From NCBI GenBank assembly GCA_965243715.1, contig CBDEVU010000019.1:1-19253 (forward strand): 19,253 nt of DNA, given 5' to 3'. This DNA comes from UBA11606 sp965243715. GTDB lineage: Bacteria > Actinomycetota > Acidimicrobiia > Acidimicrobiales > Aldehydirespiratoraceae. Shown in pieces: positions 1-8,338 of this stretch. The notes under the pieces were generated by a model that made no database searches, was not told where the DNA came from, and saw nothing but the letters and a program-made list of their open reading frames with translations. Each line of letters starts with the position of its first letter. The first letter of the stretch is position 1. The position numbers and the translations under genes are program-made.

Positions 1-573
1 TTCGATGAGACCGATAGAGTCAGCGCTGATCGGCCCGATGCCGGTGGCATTCGATGCTGCTTCTTCCGTTCCGTTGCAGTACGAGAGTTCGATGCCGCTG
101 GCCGGGTAGATGGCGAGCACGGGTTGGTCGGTGCAGTACTTGTCGGGCTTGTTGGTCATGGCGATCGAAGCGTACGACGACGCGCCGAAGCGGATGTCAC
201 GTAGCACGAGTTCGGCATCGTACCGGTCGATCGCGCTATATAGCGAGCCAGCGTCGGTGATAATCACGTCGGCCTGATTGGCTCCGAGAGCCTCGACGGT
301 AGCCGAGTAGTCGGTTGCAACCACGCCGTTGACTTCGATACCGAGACCATTACTGAGGTACGCTGTCAGGGGCTCGAGGGCCTGTGCGAGATCTTCACCC
401 TCGATGGAGGGCACGAGCGAGATGGTGATCTCGCTGGGCCAATCAGCGCCCGTTTCGGTCACCGCCGTTGTTTCCAGTGCCGATGAATCGGCTTCAGAGT
501 CGCTACTGCCGCAGGCGGCGAGTAGGAGGAATAGTGCAGCGGCGATCCCCGCTGCGGTCAGGTTCTTTCGCAT
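1..573 (-). CDS. PhnD-like ABC transporter substrate-binding lipoprotein (partial, C-terminus off the window)
   Basis: The N-terminal 191 residues of a periplasmic-binding lipoprotein for a phosphate/phosphite/phosphonate-type ABC importer. The start is ATG at 573 with an AAGGA ribosome site about 8 nt upstream. The first 20 residues form a lipoprotein signal peptide (MRKN, hydrophobic core, then LLAACGSS with the lipobox cysteine), followed by a Ser/Thr/Glu-rich linker. The mature part begins ITISLVPSIEGEDLAQALEP and continues with LTAYLSNGLGIEVNGVVATD and ADVIITDAGS, the layout of PhnD-family domain 1. The gene starts 1 nt after the stop of the HAD gene, so it is the third gene of an operon. 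The ligand cannot be read from the sequence. Permease and ATPase genes would be expected to the left, outside the window. The family call is fairly secure, the substrate is not. Confidence 0.85.
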   Translation of the reverse strand, partial: MRKNLTAAGIAAALFLLLAACGSSDSEADSSALETTAVTETGADWPSEITISLVPSIEGEDLAQALEPLTAYLSNGLGIEVNGVVATDYSATVEALGANQADVIITDAGSLYSAIDRYDAELVLRDIRFGASSYASIAMTNKPDKYCTDQPVLAIYPASGIELSYCNGTEEAASNATGIGPISADSIGLIE

Positions 574-574
574 T

Positions 575-1282
575 TCATTTTTCCTTTGTTGTGGGTGACG
601 GTACTTCAGGTCGGCGCACAGCTATTGAAGACGCGTCGACAGCCCAGGTTTGTATCTGGAGATAGAGATCTTCGAGCCTCACCGCCCGCATCGTGGCGCT
701 GTGTGGATCGCGGAAAGAGGTCTTGCCTACGAGGGCTGTCTCTGCTCCGAGAGCAGCAGCAGGCGCCAGGTCATAGTCATAGATGTCACCCACTGAGAGC
801 ACCGGTCCACTCAACAACGCGTCGGCAAGTATTGGGGTCAGTCCGTCGGGTTTGCCCACGTTGAAGTGGGTGCGGGCGAAGCTACGGTGAACCCCACCAG
901 ATTCGAGAACGTGAGCGATGCCGACGGCTGGAGCATTCGTGGCCAACCAAACTTCGGCGACGGGTGCCAGTCGCTCGAGAAAACAGGCGAGACCGTCCGG
1001 TAGCTCGATGGGGGAAAGCTTGGTGCCGAGGTGTTGGCGCGATCGAAGATATGCAGCATTGACGTCGATGGGTGACAGACCGCCAGCGGCGGCAACTCGC
1101 GTCACCGCGGCGTATCCATCTCGATCCTCAGATTCCCCCGACTCGAACTCTTCAAGCGCGAGCAACGAAGCGGAGACGATATCGGGTCCGGCTGTCTGCT
1201 CAGACAACGCGTTGGCGAACGCAACAACAGGGCCCGACCCCAACGCGATTGTGCCGTCAAAGTCGAAGACGACGGTCGTCAT
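575..1282 (-). CDS. HAD-superfamily hydrolase
   Basis: A 235-residue haloacid dehalogenase-type phosphatase, complete. Motif I is VVFDFDGTIA (nucleophile Asp7, acid Asp9), motif II is WLATNAP (Thr115), motif III is the lysine of NVGKPDG (Lys144), and motif IV is SVGDIYDYD (Asp166 with Asp169/Asp171). Residues 15-90 between motifs I and II look like an alpha-helical cap, as in phosphoglycolate or phosphonoacetaldehyde phosphatase relatives. The start ATG overlaps the stop of the upstream gene by 4 nt (ATGA), and the stop lies 1 nt before the PhnD-like start, so translation is probably coupled. A role in handling phosphorus compounds brought in by the neighbouring transporter is plausible but inferred from position only. 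The substrate is unknown. Confidence 0.85.
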   Translation of the reverse strand: MTTVVFDFDGTIALGSGPVVAFANALSEQTAGPDIVSASLLALEEFESGESEDRDGYAAVTRVAAAGGLSPIDVNAAYLRSRQHLGTKLSPIELPDGLACFLERLAPVAEVWLATNAPAVGIAHVLESGGVHRSFARTHFNVGKPDGLTPILADALLSGPVLSVGDIYDYDLAPAAALGAETALVGKTSFRDPHSATMRAVRLEDLYLQIQTWAVDASSIAVRRPEVPSPTTKEK

Positions 1283-1938
1283 CGGCGACCTTTGCTCTGA
1301 ATAAATACGGAATTGGACATAGCGTCCAAGGTATCACAAACTTCGGACTCTTCGGCCATCGGCAACCGGAACGGCCTAAAACGATTCAGTGACCGAGCGG
1401 ATGTGGATAGGCAGTGATCGGCGCTCGCCGGCTCATAGACCCTGGTTCTGAGCGTGCCGTCGGCCGAAACTCCGCTGAGGTCGACAAGTCGCCCGCTCTC
1501 CTCAATGAGATGACGGGGCTGGTCACTCGCGATCAGAGCATCAAGGGCCTCAGTCAGGTTGGACAGTACGGTCCCGGCAGCCGCCCAGGGCGTCAAATCA
1601 TCCACATCGATTCCGAAGAGCGTCACGAGGGTACCGTCGATATAGCGATCGGACTTCCACCCGTATCGCGTCCATGCCGTGCTGAGCGTGTACCCGTATG
1701 TGTGCAAAAGGCCAGAGTGGGACACCGGCCATCCTGGGCGGGTGGAGGGCCCATTGAACTGATCGATCCACGCGAAGGTCTCCGGATCGAGCACCGGATT
1801 GAGAACTGTCACGACCTGCTCAACCATCAGGGCATCCGTCGCGATGGAGACTACCGTCGCTCCATCACCGACACCGCGCAGGTGGCGTCCATCGACGGCA
1901 ACCGAGGCGGTGGGGTGGCCGCGCTCATCTGGTGCCAT
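1279..1938 (-). CDS. Hypothetical protein, first gene of the PhnD/HAD operon
   Basis: A 219-residue protein that I do not recognise. It is acidic and rich in Asp, Leu and Thr, with no signal peptide or membrane segment. The centre contains an aromatic stretch (TFAWIDQFNG, GLLHTYGYTLSTAWTRYGWK) followed by IDGTLVTLFGIDVDD. The C-terminus (residues 195-219) is basic. The frame stays open upstream to a stop at about 2035 without ATG, GTG or TTG, so ATG 1938 is the likely start; a CTG start about 25 codons earlier cannot be excluded. Third codon positions are GC-rich in this frame, and the gene overlaps the HAD start by 4 nt, which supports it over the long antisense frame. It is probably the operon's first gene. 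Confidence 0.65.
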   Translation of the reverse strand: MAPDERGHPTASVAVDGRHLRGVGDGATVVSIATDALMVEQVVTVLNPVLDPETFAWIDQFNGPSTRPGWPVSHSGLLHTYGYTLSTAWTRYGWKSDRYIDGTLVTLFGIDVDDLTPWAAAGTVLSNLTEALDALIASDQPRHLIEESGRLVDLSGVSADGTLRTRVYEPASADHCLSTSARSLNRFRPFRLPMAEESEVCDTLDAMSNSVFIQSKGRR

Positions 1939-2315
1939 CGCAGGCTGTGCGGTGATGCTTCGCTCGGCGTGCTCTTCGGATCCAGTGAGCTGAACGGTGA
2001 GTTGGACGTCCAGGGGACCCGCCGAGAGCGAAGATCAGGTCACCTCACTTCGACTGGTCGTTCTCACCTAAATTCTCGTGTTCATTGCGATACCCACCAG
2101 AAATGGGTGAGCAAGGGCATCGAGAGAGCTCTTCTACGATCACAACGACGTGTCTCGGAGTCGAGGAGGGTGAAGTGCAGTCACCCGTCGGACACCTCAG
2201 AGCTCTTCACGGCATTCAGAGCCCTAGACGGGCAAACAGCGCCCTCTGGCTCGTCGCCGAGAACCGCTGAAATCACAGCACTGACGAATACTCGGCATCC
2301 ACTGGCATCCCAGGG
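1939..2315. other. Gene-free stretch at the left edge of the accessory region
   Basis: About 380 bp with no convincing gene on either strand. It separates the PhnD operon from the truncated helicase. The frame of the upstream gene stays open to about 2035. Two copies of AGAGCTCTT occur, near 2127 and 2198, and a short inverted repeat (ACCCA/TGGGT) lies near 2093-2109. The promoter of the minus-strand operon should lie here, but I see no clear -35/-10 pair. I saw no second copy of the tRNA-Gly 3' end that would mark the island's left attachment site. Confidence 0.4.
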
Positions 2316-3290
2316 CTAAGGCGTGAGGGCGAGACGATTGGCGATCTCGTCAATGAAAATCGAGTGACCGTCCACCGGATACCCGTTCTTGTTGGCGAAT
2401 AAGCTCGAGTAGTGGAGCACCGCTGAATGTCGAGAGCGCGTGAGCGCGACATAGAACAGACGACGTTCCTCGGCCATGTTCGCAGTTTCCATCGCCCTTC
2501 TCCCTGGATTCCATCTGCTTCGCGGAACAAGCGTGTTCTGCATGCCGGGGAAAAGAACCACATCGAATTGGCGACCCTTACTTGAGTGGTACGTCGTCAC
2601 AACGACACGCCCATCCACAGCTGCGCCGCTTGCGAAGTCAGAGACCGTCGGTGCATCTTCACCGGCCATTGCAACATCGGTGATCACAGCCGCTAGCACC
2701 TCGGCCTCATCGGGTCGGGCCGCTCTCGTCAGCAGCGCTATCAAGTCCAACCCCGCCGTTACACGGATGAGCCACGGGTCGAGCGGGTCGTCGGAGTCAA
2801 CCGCCTCGTCCAAAGCTGAGTAGAGCCCGGCCCTCGACTCCGCGTCTTCTTCTCTTGGGTTGAGGGCACGTCTGGCGCATCGTTGGAGCCACCGGATGAT
2901 CGGAAGCGATGGAAATGCACCTTCTCGTTCGAGCCGGAACGGAATGGCCGACCGCTCCAGAGCTGTAGCGACGGCATCGAGGAGAATCCCCTTCCCTGGA
3001 TAGAGAATTGCGATCTCGTGGAGGGGGATGCCTTTGTCGGTCAATGCAGGGATTGTGTCGGTCACGATGAGGTCCGCTTGCGCCTCGAGTCCCACTGCGC
3101 AGCGCGTGATAGTCACCTCCACGAGATCGACGCGGCTTGGATCGGGTTCGTAGTTACGCGTCTGCGCCAGCGCTGTTTCAGCGGCGTCGATCAATCTCGA
3201 TCCGCTTCGGTAGTTGTACCTCAGTTGGATCGTACGGAAGTCCTCGGCATCAGCCAAGGACGAGACGGTCGCCGGTTTTGCTCCAGAACT
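2316..3290 (-). pseudogene. UvrD/PcrA-like SF1 helicase, C-terminal half only
   Basis: The C-terminal part of a superfamily 1 DNA helicase, lacking the N-terminal ATPase motifs. Recognisable pieces, in order, are motif IV (IQLRYNYRSGSRLIDAAE), a 1B/2B-like helical region, motif V (VVTTYHSSKGRQFDVVLFPG) and motif VI (EERRLFYVALTRSR). Homology begins at GAKPATVSSLADAEDF, which is where the 'DQSIYGFTGAKP' region of such helicases would sit. Beyond it (about 3284) the reading becomes unrelated and runs into sequence antisense to an integrase. Walker A and Walker B are therefore missing and the product cannot hydrolyse ATP. It is a different protein from GajB, with its own motif V and VI sequences. 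It was probably part of a lost defence or repair gene; which one cannot be told. Confidence 0.75.
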
Positions 3291-3302
3291 AGGAACGCCT
3301 CG

Positions 3303-3662
3303 CCCGAGCCCGACTGCCAACTGCCCGGATACCACCTGAGCGACCTCGTCCTCGCCCAGCCCGAAGGCGACTACCTGCACCCCGATCGGTTCAGCCGAGA
3401 GTTCAAGCGCGCTCAGATCCGCTACAACCAGGAGAAGCCCGATGAGCCGCTACCGGCGATCAGCCTCCACGCACTCCGCCACGGCTGGGCCACTGTCACC
3501 CTCGAAGCCAGCGCGCCGATGAAGGTCGTCCAAGACCGACTCAACCACGCCAGCGAACGCATCACCGCCGACATTTACACACACGTCCGCGCACCGTTGC
3601 AGCCAGATGCTGCCGAGCGAGTAGCGGGGTTGATCTTACCAGTGGGTCCGCCTGAGCCGTGA
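3303..3662 (+). pseudogene. Tyrosine recombinase (integrase), C-terminal fragment
   Basis: The C-terminal ~115 residues of a phage-type tyrosine integrase. The reading GYHLSDLVLAQPEGDYLHPD is the usual region before box II. It is followed by HALRHGWAT (box II His and Arg) and LNHASERITADIYTHV (second His and the nucleophilic Tyr). The box I arginine and the arm-binding and core-binding domains are missing. The reading frame extends further left, but there it is antisense to the helicase fragment and is not integrase-like. Two 5'-truncated genes therefore abut head to head at about 3284-3327. Spacing to the downstream gajA start is 44 nt. It is probably the remnant of the integrase that carried, or was carried with, the Gabija operon. 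It should be inactive. Confidence 0.85.
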
Positions 3663-3706
3663 GCGTCTAGCACCAGAATGTCACAGGTGCGTACTCTAAT
3701 TGACCG

Positions 3707-5446
3707 GTGCACCTCGCCCACATTGATTTTTCTGGTTTCCGATCGTGTCACTCGACGACGGTGTGGTTCAAGCATGACCTGACCGTGTTAATCGGCGAGA
3801 ACAACGCAGGAAAATCTAACGTCGTCGACGCAATCAGACTGATCACGACTACTGCCGACGGGCGACGCACCCGCTATTGCGAGATCGCCGATGTGAACAC
3901 TGACACCGACGAGTCCTCGTTCACCCTGAGCGCTGTCTACAAAGGCTTGTCGCTAGCTGAGCAAGCGCTGATGGTTACTGCGAGCATGGGAATCGGTACC
4001 AAGGCGATCTCACATCAACTTCGGTTCGATCTACCCGTGGCAGGCAATAGAAGAGGCCGCACCTCTTGGACCGTCGGAGCGAACAAGTCGCTCGAGCCTG
4101 AGCCAGCGGCACGTGATCGCATTCGACACGTCTACTTGCCGCCGCTACGAGATGCGGAAGCCTCGCTGAACTCCGGCTCAAGCGATCGCATCGAATTCGT
4201 GATGCGCACGCTCGCCGAGGGCGACGAGGTCGAAGAACTCGAAGCGTTGGCGGCCTCAGCCTTCGCCAACCTCGGCAATCATGCCCTTATCCAGCGAATG
4301 GACACGGCAGTCTCCCAAGAACTCGGAACCGTGACAGCCGGCTCGATCCCGCACGGATCGAAGCTTGGTTTTGCGGACCCGGTGCTTCGTCAGTTGGCTC
4401 GCGCGCTGCGAATGAAGCTTGGTGAGCACGGAGTGGACCCGACTGACCTCGCCTCGTCCGGGCTCGGCTACGCGAACCTCTTGTTTCTCGCAACCGTTGT
4501 GGTCGAGCTCTCAGCAACCAGGGACGCTGATCTCACGGTGTTCCTCGTCGAGGAGCCCGAAGCCCACCTACATCCCCAACTACAAGTTGCCGTCCTCGAT
4601 TTCTTACGCGGCGCGCTTGACCGAGATGAAGTGCCAGGGGCCGTTCAGGTGATAATCACGACACATTCCCCGCAACTTGCGTCTGCCGTTCCATCTGAAC
4701 ATCTACAGATCCTCAAGCGTGCGCAGCACACCTCAGGAGACACTGCGGCTCGTCAAACACGGGCGGTACCGATCTGGGCTCTAGCCCTCGATCCGCAAGA
4801 CCGGCGGAAAGTGGATCGCTATTTGGACGCAACGCGATCGGCCATGCTCTTCGGGCCACGAGTAATGCTCGTAGAGGGCATCGCCGAAGCTCTCCTCGTC
4901 CCGAGCATCGCACGACGAATCCTCGATGACGATGAGTTCGCAAGATTCAGAGGTTCGACACTTGTTGCCATCGATGGAGTTGACTTTGCGCCCTACGTCA
5001 AGGTGCTCCTGTCTTGCCACGACGATGCTTGCATCGCCGACCAGGTGGTGGTCGTCACTGACGAGGATCCCGAAGCCCCGGGAGATCGAACCGCTGCGCT
5101 TGAGTCACTCGCCACATCGCTTGGTTCCGAAATGCGACTCCAGATTGCTACAGCGACGAACACACTTGAAGCCGCTCTGTACGAGGCTGGGAATGGCTCA
5201 CCGATCAAGGCTGCGTTCCTCGACCAGCGTCCGAAGTCAACTCACGTATGGGACGAGTACGTGGAATCAGTTAATCCTGCAGCACGAGCATCTGGAGTCG
5301 TCGACATGATCCGAGACAAACGGGTCCTCAAGGGTGACCTAGCGCAATCCATCGCTGCATTCGTCGACAACGTCGATCAGCCTTTTACGACACCCGACTA
5401 CCTTGAGGCAGCAATCAGAGCGATCGTGAAGGTTCGTGAAACCTGA
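3707..5446 (+). CDS. gajA: GajA-like OLD-family ATPase/TOPRIM endonuclease (Gabija)
   Basis: A 579-residue OLD-family nuclease, complete and close to the length of characterised GajA (about 580). The N-terminal ABC-type ATPase domain has Walker A GENNAGKS (residues 30-37), a signature-like SSGLGYANLLFLA near 250-262, and Walker B LTVFLVEEPEAHLHPQ (276-291) followed by VIITTHSPQLAS (D-loop/switch His). The C-terminal TOPRIM nuclease domain begins at VMLVEGIAEALL (Glu390, Glu394) and has the metal-binding VVVTDEDP (Asp452, Asp454). In Gabija, GajA is a sequence-specific DNA nickase restrained by nucleotides and assembles with GajB; this is known for the family. The start is GTG 3707 with no clear Shine-Dalgarno. 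A TACTCT 9 nt upstream could be a -10 element for a leaderless message (inference). The gene overlaps gajB by 11 nt. Confidence 0.88.
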   Translation: MHLAHIDFSGFRSCHSTTVWFKHDLTVLIGENNAGKSNVVDAIRLITTTADGRRTRYCEIADVNTDTDESSFTLSAVYKGLSLAEQALMVTASMGIGTKAISHQLRFDLPVAGNRRGRTSWTVGANKSLEPEPAARDRIRHVYLPPLRDAEASLNSGSSDRIEFVMRTLAEGDEVEELEALAASAFANLGNHALIQRMDTAVSQELGTVTAGSIPHGSKLGFADPVLRQLARALRMKLGEHGVDPTDLASSGLGYANLLFLATVVVELSATRDADLTVFLVEEPEAHLHPQLQVAVLDFLRGALDRDEVPGAVQVIITTHSPQLASAVPSEHLQILKRAQHTSGDTAARQTRAVPIWALALDPQDRRKVDRYLDATRSAMLFGPRVMLVEGIAEALLVPSIARRILDDDEFARFRGSTLVAIDGVDFAPYVKVLLSCHDDACIADQVVVVTDEDPEAPGDRTAALESLATSLGSEMRLQIATATNTLEAALYEAGNGSPIKAAFLDQRPKSTHVWDEYVESVNPAARASGVVDMIRDKRVLKGDLAQSIAAFVDNVDQPFTTPDYLEAAIRAIVKVRET

Positions 5447-7163
5447 GGAGGCCATTCAGCTTCAAACAGAGGTCGTCACGGCTAAGGCAAACCTATTCGT
5501 CGACGCGTGCCCCGGCGCTGGCAAGACGCGGACTGTCGTGGACCGGTTCTTGGACCGCTCCGCTCGCGCTGCAAAGGCCGGTGCGGGCGTCGGAGTCATT
5601 TCCTTCACCAATCGAGCAGCCAACGAAGTCTCTACTCGTTGTGCTGAACTCGGTCGAAGCAATGCGTCCGGATTTCCACATTTCGTCGGGACCTTCGACC
5701 GATTTGTTGCGACTTTCGTCGTCCGACCCTTCGGTCAGTTTGGCGGACCAATCCGCATCATTGACTCCTGGCGAAGCCTCGAAGTGGAGATACGGGGCCC
5801 CGGTGGCAAGCCAGTAAGCCTCGACCACTTCGAAGTGTCACCAGATGGCGTCCTCCGCTTTGATCGCCGGGACACCGACCCTAATTTGAGTTCCCCCCAC
5901 GCCCTTATTCGCGAGCGGAACGCCGCTGACGAGATAAAGATTCTTCGCGAGCAGGGCTACTTGACGTGCGACAACGCACGAGACTACGCAGTTCGCCTCC
6001 TCCGCGAGCACCCAGAAATCGGATTGACACTCCGGAACAGGTTTTTTGAAGTCATCGTCGACGAGGCCCAAGACTGCAGCGAGACGGAATTGGACTTCCT
6101 CGACGAATTGAAGCTCGCTGGTGTCCCACTAGTTGTGGTGTGCGATCCGAACCAAGCGATCTATGAATGGCGCGACGCCAGCCCAACACGGTTCGCAGAG
6201 TTCACCGAATCGCTCCGACGACATGAGTTGACAGGAAACTGGCGAAGCAGTCCTGCCATCTGTCAGCTCGCCGCATCGTTGAAAGACGGTTCCGCCGATC
6301 ACCCTGTCGGGGACAACCGCGATGACCCCAGCCCGATCCACCTAATCCCGTATGAAGGATGGCCATCGAGCGGCGTTGCCGACTCATTTCGGCAACTTCT
6401 TGTCGAAGCGGAGATCGAGACGAACAAGGCGATCGTGCTCTCCCACGCGACTGCAGTTGCGTCACGCGTCACTGGCCGTTCGCACAAGCGTCCTTCCAAC
6501 AACATGGCGCGCATCGCAATCGATACTCCTCTGCTACTCGATCCGATGACCGAGGCGCACGAGCTATTCCGGGCACAGGATCGACTACAGCGACTCGTTC
6601 TGAGGTACCTGCAAATCCTCACGGCCGGGGATTCGACTCCACGACTATGCGAGCTACACGCGGTCGACCCTGATTGGCTGAAGCTAGCCACACTCGGACT
6701 CGTGCAGGCCACGGCGGCCCTGGCCATAGATCTGCCTGTCGAGGATTGGCTCGAACACACCAGGTCTGAACTCGGTTCGATCATCACACCCGACGGGCAG
6801 AGGGCTGGCAAACCAAAGGTGTTCCTTCGAGCGCCCAAAAATTCGGCAGGCAAAACGGTTGAGAATCTGTTGGGTTCGCTTCCAGCGAGAGCGCTGTTTC
6901 GTAGCTCGTCAATTCACCAGGCCAAGGGCTCGGAGGCCGAAGCCGCGCTCGTCGTGCTCTCGCGGGATCGCGGTCAGTTGACTCGAACAGCTGAGTTGTT
7001 GGACGCCTGGGGATTGGGGCGAAACACAGAGGCTCGAAGAGTTCTGTACGTAGGGGTGACGCGAGCGCAGCGGCTCTGCGCCATCGCCGTCCCTGCCGCA
7101 ACCGCATCACAAGTCGAACAGATCCTCGAAAGTGCGAGTGTGCCGTTCACGACACGCCACTAG
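5436..7163 (+). CDS. gajB: GajB-like UvrD-family helicase (Gabija)
   Basis: A 575-residue SF1 helicase, complete, somewhat longer than the roughly 490 residues of the best-known GajB. Motifs in order: Walker A ACPGAGKTRT (residues 24-33), Ia VISFTNRAANEVSTR, II VIVDEAQDCSETELDFL (DEAQ at 209-212), III VVVCDPNQAIYEWRD, IV LTGNWRSSPAICQLA, V SSSIHQAKGSEAEAALVVLS, and VI EARRVLYVGVTRAQRL. All ATPase residues are present. It starts at GTG 5436 inside the last codons of gajA, in a different frame (11-nt overlap), as expected for a translationally coupled pair. GajA-like nuclease followed directly by a UvrD-like helicase is the defining Gabija arrangement. In that system GajB is thought to be activated by DNA ends and to deplete nucleotides, releasing GajA. 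Whether this divergent pair is active is untested. Confidence 0.86.
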   Translation: MKPEEAIQLQTEVVTAKANLFVDACPGAGKTRTVVDRFLDRSARAAKAGAGVGVISFTNRAANEVSTRCAELGRSNASGFPHFVGTFDRFVATFVVRPFGQFGGPIRIIDSWRSLEVEIRGPGGKPVSLDHFEVSPDGVLRFDRRDTDPNLSSPHALIRERNAADEIKILREQGYLTCDNARDYAVRLLREHPEIGLTLRNRFFEVIVDEAQDCSETELDFLDELKLAGVPLVVVCDPNQAIYEWRDASPTRFAEFTESLRRHELTGNWRSSPAICQLAASLKDGSADHPVGDNRDDPSPIHLIPYEGWPSSGVADSFRQLLVEAEIETNKAIVLSHATAVASRVTGRSHKRPSNNMARIAIDTPLLLDPMTEAHELFRAQDRLQRLVLRYLQILTAGDSTPRLCELHAVDPDWLKLATLGLVQATAALAIDLPVEDWLEHTRSELGSIITPDGQRAGKPKVFLRAPKNSAGKTVENLLGSLPARALFRSSSIHQAKGSEAEAALVVLSRDRGQLTRTAELLDAWGLGRNTEARRVLYVGVTRAQRLCAIAVPAATASQVEQILESASVPFTTRH

Positions 7164-7212
7164 CAGGTGCGATTCTTGACGGCGTCAACAAACGATTCCC
7201 GTCCGGGCATTC

Positions 7213-7269
7213 GCAAATCCATTTGCACACGACACCCCTAGGAGCAAATCCGTACGCTCTGACCAGGGG
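7213..7269. repeat. Inverted repeats downstream of gajB
   Basis: Two small structures lie 50-105 bp after the gajB stop. The first is a near-perfect palindrome, GCAAATCCATTTGC, at 7213-7226. The second is a two-part stem at 7235-7269: CCCCT pairs with AGGGG and, inside it, GAGC pairs with GCTC around a 10-nt loop. The octamer GCAAATCC occurs in both. There is no U-run, so this is not a classical intrinsic terminator. It may end gajB transcription or be part of an old recombination site; neither can be shown. Confidence 0.35.
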
Positions 7270-7293
7270 CTTCTAATGTGAGCGAGGCGGTGT

Positions 7294-7320
7294 TGTTGTT
7301 CAGGACATAGGAAACACTCG
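7294..7320 (+). repeat. Left inverted repeat of the IS481 element
   Basis: This end pairs with 8295-8322. The core of 21 bp differs at two positions from the right end. It sits immediately inside the putative target duplication 7286-7293. Confidence 0.7.
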
Positions 7321-7337
7321 GGTGGGCATCGTGGTGG

Positions 7338-8261
7338 ATGTCGAAGGCCAGAGCGATCATCGTGTCGGTGACTGTGGAGGGAATCTCGCAGTCTGAAGCG
7401 GCGAGGCGGTTCGGTGTGTCTCGCCGTTGGGTGTCGAAGCTGATGGCCCGTTACCGGGCAGAGGGCGAGGCGGCGTTCGAGCCGAGGTCGCGTCGGCCAC
7501 ACCGGTCGCCGAATCGGGTTGCAGATTTGGCGAACGATCGGATTGTGAACCTGCGCGAACAGTTCGTTACGGACGGGCTGGATGGTGGACCGGTCACGAT
7601 CCAATAGCACCTTCGTGAGCATGACGGGATCGTGGTGTCGGTCTCAACGATTCGACGTCGGCTCGTCGCAACTGGCTCGATGACCATTCCCGATACGCCA
7701 TGTACATCTCATGCCACCGACGCATCACGGGTGACATCGTGGTCGACACCTTCAACAAAACCGCTGAACGACACGAAATCCCGCCATCGGTGCTCACCGA
7801 CTACGGCCTCGTGTACACGACCCGGTTCGCTGGCTACCGGGGCGGCCGCAACCAACTCGAAACCCGACTCGCTGACCTCGGCATCACCCAAAAGCACACA
7901 CGGCCAAACCATCTGACCACCACCGGTAAGGTCGAGCGCTTCCAGCAGACTCTCAAGAAATGGGTCACCGCCCGTCCACCGGCTGAGAGCCGCGATTGCC
8001 TACCAGCGGCTACCCAAAGACGAGCCCGGCAACGACGGCGCCAGGGACCACTACCGGATCCGTCACGGCCGAATCGACAAAACCGGCACCGTGTCACTAC
8101 GCCGAACCAGCCGGATGTATCACATCAGCCTCGGCCGACCCCTCAAAGGAACCCCAGTTGTGCTCATCATCGACAACCTCGACATCCGCGTCGTCAACAA
8201 GACCTCCAGCGAACTCAGCCGACGCCTCACCCTCAACCCCAACATCGGATACCAACCCTGA
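7338..8261 (+). pseudogene. IS481-family transposase, broken by nonsense, deletion and frameshift
   Basis: The N-terminus from ATG 7338 carries an HTH typical of IS481 transposases (ISQSEAARRFGVSRRWVSKL) and reads to an in-frame TAG at 7605, where a tryptophan-like codon is expected. The frame continues HLREHDGIVVSVSTIRRRLV and then jumps, with a frame change near 7670, to WLDDHSRYAMYIS. About 45 residues, including the first catalytic Asp region, are therefore deleted. The second Asp (VLTDYGLVY) and the Glu (GKVERFQQTLKKW) are present. A second deletion with a frame change near 7980 joins this to RAAIAYQRLPKDEPGND and a normal IS481 C-terminus ending at TGA 8259-8261. It cannot encode an active enzyme. 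Confidence 0.8.
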
Positions 8262-8294
8262 TCCAAAAACGCAGAAATCCCCGAACCGAGGGTT

Positions 8295-8322
8295 CGAGAG
8301 TTTCCAATGTCCTGAGACATCA
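8295..8322 (-). repeat. Right inverted repeat of the IS481 element
   Basis: The reverse complement reads TGATGTCTCAGGACATTGG at its outer end and matches the left end at 7294-7320. The flanking octamer 8323-8330 repeats 7286-7293 with one mismatch. Confidence 0.7.
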
Positions 8323-8338
8323 GGCAGTGTTGTGGTTC

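Larger units (their letters stand above)
7294..8322 (+). mobile_element. IS481-family insertion sequence, defective
   Basis: A 1029-bp element with readable ends. The left inverted repeat contains TCAGGACATAGGAAACACTC at 7300-7319 and the right one contains its counterpart at 8295-8315 on the other strand, with 19 of 21 positions matching. Outside these, the ends read TGTTGT on the left and TGATGTC on the right. The flanks are GGCGGTGT (7286-7293) and GGCAGTGT (8323-8330), an apparent 8-bp target duplication with one mismatch. Inside is a broken IS481-type transposase. Removing the element and one flank joins the sequence after gajB directly to the tRNA-Pro-like remnant. Confidence 0.75.

Noticed and set aside
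1414..2319. 301-residue open frame on the plus strand
   Set aside because: It is antisense to the 1279-1938 gene, has no recognisable motif, and the minus frame has GC-rich third positions and operon overlap.
2883..3302. N-terminal extension of the integrase frame
   Set aside because: The frame is open but the sequence is antisense to helicase motifs and does not resemble an integrase; only the part from about 3303 is kept.
6299..6853. 184-residue minus-strand frame rich in Ser/Arg/Cys
   Set aside because: It is a shadow of gajB on the other strand; the composition is typical of antisense frames in GC-rich coding DNA.
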